Assembly (NCBI GenBank): GCA_030762895.1
Contig: CM061062.1
Coordinates: 234,533,379-234,597,378 of the forward strand
Length of the DNA: 64,000 nt
Reading direction: 5' to 3'
Origin: Sophora flavescens
Lineage: Eukaryota; Streptophyta; Magnoliopsida; Fabales; Fabaceae
This document shows positions 57,796 to 64,000 of this stretch, in pieces; within the stretch, counting starts at the first letter, position 1; each line of letters starts with the position of its first letter. The translations under genes and the position numbers were made by a program. The notes below the pieces were generated by a model. It did no database searches. It was not told the origin of the DNA and worked only from the letters and a program-made list of their open reading frames with translations.

Positions 57796-58316
57796 TAACA
57801 CTTATTTATATTTGAAGTTAAAATAAGGGGTATCATTTGACATCATCTTCTACCTCTAACCATATCAAAAGACCCGTCTTGCATAAATTAGTTCCGCATG
57901 CCATGTTTTTTGCTGAAACTCTTGTGCTTCCTTTATTTATAAATTTTGTCATGGCATGTCTGGTTCTTGTGACTTTGTCTTCGACTTATACCAATTTTTT
58001 GTCTTTGAATCTGCAATATGGTGAAAGCCCCACTCATCATCGTCAACTTCAACTTGGAGAGTTGCTCAGCCACATGGAGCAGCCACACGAGTCTATTCCA
58101 TGTTCTTTGTTTAGGGACTAAATTCCAAAATAGATAATTATAATTTTATATTCAAAAGACTTTAATTTTATGCAAAGAACCCCATGTCCACTTGTTATAA
58201 CCTGTCATTCTGCTCCCTCATGGGGTGAGCCTAGAAGCCACCTTGTCAAAATAGTTAAAAAAAAAATCCGCTTTAGATAATCAGACTGAATTAAGGACCA
58301 ATTCCTAATTTAAACG
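57796..58316. other. Intergenic DNA with no recognised gene
   Basis: One frame of 94 codons (57837-58121, plus) with a hydrophobic middle matches no family I recognise and has no supporting signals. Confidence 0.5.
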
Positions 58317-59889
58317 TGTTAAGTCCTCATAAGTCTGAAACACATTCCATGTGTAGATTCTCTAAGTTTTGATGATTCCAAATAGATTAAGTATGGTAAT
58401 ATTGAACCATATGAAATTACTGACATGTCTGATAAGTGTGCCGAAAAATAGACTTAAGGTCACTCGTCTATTTTTGTGACCCATCCACTTTTTAGTAGAG
58501 CCTAGTTTTTAGACTCGTCTAAAAACCACTCGTCTAAATTCAGTCTACACAGTCAAAGACCAAGTCAACGCTCAGTCAAAATTCAAATATACTTGATGAC
58601 GTGGCAAGAAGCATTTGTCAGGAAAAGACTCAGTGGATCACCCGTCTAATTTTTGGAATACGATAGCACCCGTTTAGTTTTGAACTGTATGTGCACCCGT
58701 CTAATTTTTGAATTACCTTGCACCCGTCTAAAAATTTTCAATACTGCTACAATGTCAGTTTGTCAGAAATGAAGTCCAAATCACCTTATTCAAATTAGAT
58801 GCCTTCCTTAAGGATCTCGAAAACCTCTGGACAATAGCACAAAGGATGAAGAATAAAGAACGTTTGTTCCAAGGTTTTTAGGAATAAACACGCAATCTCT
58901 GTACCACAACAATAACCTTTTAGCTGTTTTAGTACAAAGTAAAAGTGCTTTCTAGATAGTGAACTGAGTGTTGCACTGAAAGAGGAAAGCTCTCTGTTGC
59001 AAATACAAGAAGCCTGCTGCTACTACTCTGAAACAACAGCTTCTCAGAATAAAGTATACTATTGAACAACCTTGTCAAAGCCTAACGTCCCCAAGCATTT
59101 AATGTTTACACAGAACGACTATTTGGCATTAATGGTGTTCCAGAAGCCCAAATTAGAATAACACACTTTCTGAAGCTGTGCCTCACGGATTTATTTGATT
59201 GAAGTCTTTATATAGATCAAACAATGAAGATGAAAAAAGAGAGGTTGAATAGCATTAAAGAACACTGCACAAGAAGCATTTACTCACTTCATTAACTTCT
59301 TCATTCTTTCATTGGATATTCATTCAATCATTTGAACTCAATTCGCAGTCTTTCATACTTCATATTTATTCCACTCTCTGAGTGTGATCTGAAAGATTTG
59401 CAAGTTGTATTAAATACACAAACCTTTACTCTTTTTCTGAGTTGAGCCTGAAGAGGCTAGGTGAGCAAATAATAATTATTTCAGTGATTGAGCCTGGAGA
59501 GGCTAGGTGTGCAAAGAATACTTGTACTGTAGTCTGATCAGTTATAGTTGAAACTTGGTGCTGCCAAGAAACTGGACGTAGCCATGTGGATTTTGGGGTG
59601 AACCAGTATAAAACTCATGAGTGAAATTTCTCTTCCCTTATCTCTTTAATTTGCTTAAGTATTGTTTGTTAAAGATTTTAACTTGGGAGTAAATATTGTG
59701 AATATCAAACTCTGTTTTACCCTTCTATGTTTGCATGTGTGTTCTATCTTAAATTTAGACGTGTCACTCATCTGAATTTTTGCTGTCTTATTTTTGCTTG
59801 TTGTGCCTGCGAAAGTATTTACTAAAGTAACCTAAAAAGTTGGTAAACACAATTCAACCCCCCTTCTTGTGTTAACTTTGGTTATTTCA
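58317..59889 (+). repeat. Sire-F 5' LTR
   Basis: Ends CA at 59889 directly before the primer site. CTAAGTTTTGATG near its start also occurs near the start of Sire-G's LTR, which supports the boundary to within about 20 bp. It holds several CGTCTA words (58460-58740). Confidence 0.7.
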
Positions 59890-59952
59890 GTTAGTATCAG
59901 GGCTCAGCCTCTGGGTTGAGCGCTTAACAGTGTAGAGGAAAAGATCTTGGAA

Positions 59953-61413
59953 ATGGCAGGAGAAGCTAGTACAAGCAAGAACCATGCTGGAGAAGGATCC
60001 ACAATGGCCAGACCTCCATATTTCAATGGAGAAGACTACATCTATTGGAAAGAAAATATGAAGTGGTTTTTACAATCCACTAACTCTAATCTTTGGGATA
60101 TCACTGAAGAAGGTCCTTTTGTTCCTAAAGATGAAGAAGGAACCGTTGTTCCTAAAGCAAACATGACATATGATCAAAAAAACAAAATGGCAGTTAAATG
60201 CCAAAGCTAGATATGCAATCATGTGTGACTTGAGCACAGAATAATTTGAAAAAGTGTGTGCTTGTGAATCTGTAAAAGAAATGTGGGATTCACTAACCAT
60301 TGCTCATGAAGGAACCAGCAAAGTCAAAGAGACCAAAGTCGGCATGTTGGTTAGAAAATACGAATTGTTCAAAATGGAAGAAGGAGAGACTAGTGGCCAA
60401 ATGCATGGAAGATTTCAAACTATAACCAATGGATTGAAATCTCTGGGAAAAGTTTACAAGACTGAGGAACACATTCAAAAGATTCTCAGAAGTCTTCCAA
60501 AACAATGGAGACCTCTTGTAACTGTTGTGTCCCAGGTCAAGGACTTAACAACAATGAAGCTTGATGAGCTTCTTGATACTCTTCAGATCCGTGAACAAGA
60601 GCTGATTGAGGAAAACAATGGAAAGAAAATCCATTGCACTCAAGGCTGACAAGAAGTCATCTAAGGGAGCAGTCTCAAAAGCTCTCAAAGTATATGCATC
60701 TTTAGAAGAATCTGAGGAATCAAATGAGGATGACTCTAATGATGAAGATGATGAACTTTCTATTTTCACCAGAAAGATGAAAAAGCTTTGGAAGAAAAGA
60801 AACTTCAGAAAGGATAAACCTTTCAGGTGTTTCAATAAAGAAAAGCACAACAAAGACGGTGGATCTAATGACAGAAATGTCATTGTGTGCTATGAATGCA
60901 AGAAGCCTGGTCACATCAAAGCAGAATATCCTCAACTCAAGAACCAATCTCCCAAGAAGTTCTTCAACAAAAAGAAGAAGGGAATGATGGCCACTTGGGA
61001 AGATCTTGATGAAAGCTCCATTGAAAGTGAAGGAGAATAGCTTGAAGCAAATCCTTGTCTTATGGCAGATACTGATTCTGAATCAGAAACCGAGATACAT
61101 TCTGAACTTGAGAAATTGAATGATGCCTATGATGAACTATTGGAAGAACCCAACTATATGTCTAAAGCTTTCAAAACCCTCAAGAGACAGTATGTTAAAC
61201 TCTCAAATGAGTGTACACAAATCTCACGAGTGTGAGAAGTTAGTAGAAGAGAATAGTATGCTTAAGACTGAAAAGTCTAAAGCAAAGATCTCAGTTGAAA
61301 CTCTATCTTCGGAAGAAGTTAGTAAACTTCAACAGAAAGTAGAAGAGCGCACCTTAGATCTTGCCAAGTTTTTTAATGGTAGAGATAATCTGACTAAACT
61401 TTTGGGAAGTTAG
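59953..61413 (+). pseudogene. Sire-F gag, several frame breaks
   Basis: From ATG 59953 the text RPPYFNGEDYIYWKENMKWF is a clear Sirevirus gag start. A frameshift near 60187 and a stop near 60244 lead to the main domain (AKEMWD-type CESVKEMWDSLTIAHEGTSK, LVRKYELFKMEEGE, LRSLPKQWRPLVTVVS). A further shift near 60620 leads to an acidic region and a zinc knuckle CYECKKPGHIKAEY whose last Cys is Tyr, then a coiled coil (61120-61413). Order and content fit the family; it is not functional as it stands. Confidence 0.85.
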
Positions 61414-61503
61414 AGGCATTCCATTAACAAAGAAGGCATAGGTTATTCTAGTCAAGAACATCATAAAGGATCAACAAAGTTCTCAAAAATAACTGTCAAA
61501 TCC

Positions 61504-62014
61504 GTGTCAGTTAGTTTAAATAAACCTATATGTACATACTGTGGAAAAGCTGGACATATCACGTCTAAGTCTATCCACAAAAAGAGAAGGAAGTCTTCAC
61601 AGACTCCTTATACTAACAGAAAAGGACCCAAGAAAATTTGGGTACCTAAGTCCATGATCATTCCTGTTGCAGACATGCTTAACAGGACAAAGCAAACACC
61701 TATCATGGTACCAAGACAGTAGATGCTCGCGACACATGACAGGAGAAAGGTCTATATTCCTAGACCTCCAACCTAATAAAGGTGGACATGTAACCTTTGG
61801 TGGTAACCAGAAAGGAAAAGTTGTTGGTGTAGGTAAAATTGGTGGTAAACCTCCCATGCCTATTATATGTGATGTTTTTTATGTGAAAGGGTTAAAACAT
61901 AATCTACTTAGCATAAGTCAATTGTGTGATAGTGGATTTTATGTATCCTTTTCTAAGGATGAATGCATAGTCAATGACAGTAGTGGAAAGACCCTCTTTT
62001 CTGCCAAAAGGTAA
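61504..62014 (+). pseudogene. Sire-F second zinc knuckle and protease
   Basis: CTYCGKAGHITSKS keeps three of four zinc ligands. The protease motif reads YQDSRCSRHMTG, where the family has DSGCSRHMTG, so the catalytic D-S-G has lost its Gly. GGNQKGKVVGVGKIG and LKHNLLSISQLCDSGF follow in a second frame. Confidence 0.82.
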
Positions 62015-62071
62015 AACAATCTATATAAGATTGACCTGTCTGAACTTTCAGATCAAAGTGTAACATGCTTT

Positions 62072-63102
62072 ATGTCTAAAGAGGATGAAAAGTGGCTATG
62101 GCATAAGAAACTAGGACATGTTAGTATGAAACAAATTTCTAAATTAAAAAAGCATAACCTTGTGAGAGGATTGCCTGATATTTCCTTTAAGAAAGATGTT
62201 TTATATGATGCATGTCAGAGAGATAAACAAGTAAAATCAAGTTTCATATCTAAGAAAGAAGTCACCTCATCTAGACCTTTGCAATTGTTACACATGGAAC
62301 TATTTGGACCAGTCAGTGTAGCTAGCCTAGGTGGAAAGAAATATGGTTTTGTCATAATTGATGACTATTCTAGATTTACATGGGTACTCTTCTTAACCCA
62401 CAAGGATGAGTCTTATAAGGTCTTTACAATATTCAGTAAAAGAGTACAAAATGAGCAGGGTTTTTGTATCTCTGCTATCAGAAGTGACCATGGAGGAGAA
62501 TTTGAAAATGAGCAGTTCGAACTGTTCTGTGAGGAAAAGGGATTTATCATAATTTATCTGCACCTAGAACTCCACAGCAAAATAGAGTAGTTGAGAGAAA
62601 GAACAGATCTCTTCAAGAGATGGGAAGAACAGTGCTTAATGAAAATAATCTTCCTAAGTACTTCTGGGCAGAAGCCATTAACACTGCTTGTTATGTGCAA
62701 AACAAAATTCTGATTAGACCTATTCTAAATAAGACTCCTTATGAATTGTGGAAAGATAGAAAACCCAACATATCATATTTTCATGCTTTTGGCTGTGAAT
62801 GTTATATTCTTAAAACAAAATATCATCTTGGTAAATTTGACTGTAAAGTAGATAATGGTATATTCATCGGATATTCTGAGATGTCTAAAGCTTTTAGAAT
62901 CTTTAACTCTAGAACTTCTATTGTAGAAGAATCAATTCATGTAAAGTTTAATGATGGTTTGAAGACTGATAAGGAATTATCAGATCTAGAAGATGATATT
63001 GCAGGTATTGAACTTAATTCTACAGTGAAAGAATCTTCAGACAAGTCAAAAGTAGACGTATCTAAAAATCAGACGAGTGCTGATACGTCTGAAACTAAAT
63101 GA
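62072..63102 (+). pseudogene. Sire-F integrase, frameshifted
   Basis: WLWHKKLGHVSMKQISKL is the zinc motif start; the second half reads YDACQRDKQ, with one Cys replaced by Tyr. The core has LQLLHMELFGPVS, where the first catalytic Asp is Glu, and IRSDHGGEFEN, which keeps the second. A break near 62560-62620 separates the Glu region (ERKNRSLQEMGRTVLNENN) and the C-terminal part (YELWKDRKPNISYFHAFGCE, FIGYSEMSKAFRIFN). Confidence 0.83.
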
Positions 63103-63267
63103 AAATAAAGATTGGAAATTCAAGACCTATCATCCTGAAGATCTAATTATTGGAAGTTCATTGAAAATAACAACATGGCCTTCATATCAGATTTGGAACC
63201 CAAAAAGATTGAAGAAGCCTTTCAAGATGAAAGATGGATTCTAGCCATGCAAGAATAACTGAATCAG

Positions 63268-63426
63268 TTGAAGAGAAATGATGTTTGTCCTCTAGTTTCT
63301 AAACCCAAAGATAAATCTATTATTGGAACCAGATGGGTGTTTAGAAACAAACTGGATGAAAATGAAAAAGTGGTAAGAAACAAAACAAGACTAGTTGCTC
63401 AAGGGTATAATCAACAGGAAGGTATT
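63268..63426 (+). pseudogene. Sire-F RT, N-terminal stub cut by Sire-G
   Basis: GTRWVFRNKLDENEKVVRNK and TRLVAQGYNQQEGI are the RT start. The next bases are the LTR of another element, so everything from the DYDETFAP position on is displaced beyond the window. Confidence 0.82.
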
Positions 63427-64000
63427 TGTTGGAACCAAAGTGATTTGGATTTAATTAATCTAAGTTTTGATGTTAATAAAAGGATTAAATTAGCTTGGCA
63501 AAGTGTTAATTGTTATTTAACAAAGGTTATTCAGTTTTGCAGGATTATTTGAAATCACTTAAGTTATATCTTTTATAAAGTTCTGCTTGAAAAGAGTAAG
63601 TGAATTCGTGTCTATTCTTGTAGACGAGCTGTTTGAAAACATGTGGTAATTTTACTCTCTTTTTTATTTAATAGGCAAGAGTTTGAGTAGACGAGCCTTA
63701 AAATTTTCTAAGTAGACGTGTCGAGTTTGCCATGTCAACAGACATGAATAATTGGTAGAATTGAATAAAGTGAGAAATAAAATATTCAAGTAGACGAGCT
63801 CTAAGTGCCACGTCACCGACGAAGATTATGATAACTCACTGAAGTATAGCAAGTCCAAAGACTTGATAGACGAAAGGATATGCCACATCAGCAGACGAAC
63901 AAAATGAAATAATGAACAGACTTAGTCTCACATATAACTAAGTAGACGGAGCTTTTAAGCAGACGAGCTCCATCTCTTGAATGAATAAATGCAATCTAGC
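63427..64000 (+). repeat. Sire-G LTR (start), element continues past window
   Basis: TGTTGGAACC directly interrupts Sire-F RT. The first 80 bp resemble the start of Sire-F's LTR (CTAAGTTTTGATG). From 63620 on it has eight TAGACGAGC-like words. The end, TSD and genes are outside, so a solo LTR cannot be excluded. Confidence 0.7.

Larger units (their letters stand above)
58317..63426 (+). mobile_element. Sire-F, decayed Sirevirus-type copia element
   Basis: An LTR of about 1.57 kb, a degenerate primer site (TTAGTATCAGGGCTC), gag with a coiled coil and two zinc knuckles, protease, integrase and the start of RT follow in copia order. The LTR end CAATTCAACCCCCCTTCTTG and the gag text are those of Sireviruses such as SIRE1. 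RT is cut at 63427 by the LTR of Sire-G. The start at 58317 is a best guess from similarity with the second LTR. Confidence 0.85.

Noticed and set aside
57837..58121. 94-codon frame with hydrophobic centre
   Set aside because: No family match, no neighbours or signals; random expectation in 64 kb.

Overview
The window is nuclear DNA of a flowering plant, most likely a legume. It is AT-rich, has GT-AG introns, and is crowded with plant-type retrotransposons and MITEs. The only host gene I can support is the 5' part of an ABCC (MRP-type) ABC transporter on the minus strand. Eighteen exons (3439-45418) give 727 codons with no visible stop and consistent phases. They cover TMD0, the L0 linker, TMD1 and the first half of NBD1 (Walker A and Q-loop). 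The rest of the gene lies beyond base 1. Its wording is closest to the ABCC1/2/12 clade, probably ABCC12-like; that and the legume assignment come from remembered family sequences, not a search.

Transposons have swollen three introns. Intron 18 holds the 3' part of a decayed L1-type LINE (1-3389). Intron 16 (9.8 kb) holds a minus-strand Ty1/copia element (4063-9553, TSD CAGAT) and an unusual three-LTR, gag-only non-autonomous element (9759-13258, TSD AAATG) that carries a captured piece of a raffinose synthase/SIP-type GH36 gene. Intron 11 (22 kb) holds a Mutator-type MITE (17589-18113, 9-bp TSD) and a nest. The host is copia element A (19146-38672, TSD ACAAC). Copia B (21194-25496, TSD TATAT), copia C (26491-31188, TSD ACGAG) and copia D (31229-36709, TSD CTAAT) are inserted in it, and D carries a 2.0-kb solo LTR (31572-33548, TSD ACTGG). 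Element A itself sits in an older MITE-like repeat. Smaller introns carry a TRIM-like repeat, a MITE and LTR-like fragments.

Upstream of the transporter (45.4-58.3 kb) no gene is recognisable. This stretch has promoter-proximal DNA, long A/T-rich tracts, SINE-like tRNA-derived repeats, microsatellites, a duplicated AT-rich block, and a Tourist-type MITE (TSD TTA) split by a 2.9-kb solo LTR (54767-57674, TSD TAATG). From about 58.3 kb to the end lies a decayed Sirevirus-type copia element (F). Its RT is broken at 63427 by the LTR of a second element (G) that runs off the window.

The reading is one probably functional, very long host gene whose coding exons have been kept intact while its introns gathered nested retroelements. 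The best leads are the three-LTR unit, the captured GH36 fragment inside it, and the intron-11 nest. All boundaries were placed by eye. TSDs were matched base by base; LTR differences are hand counts.
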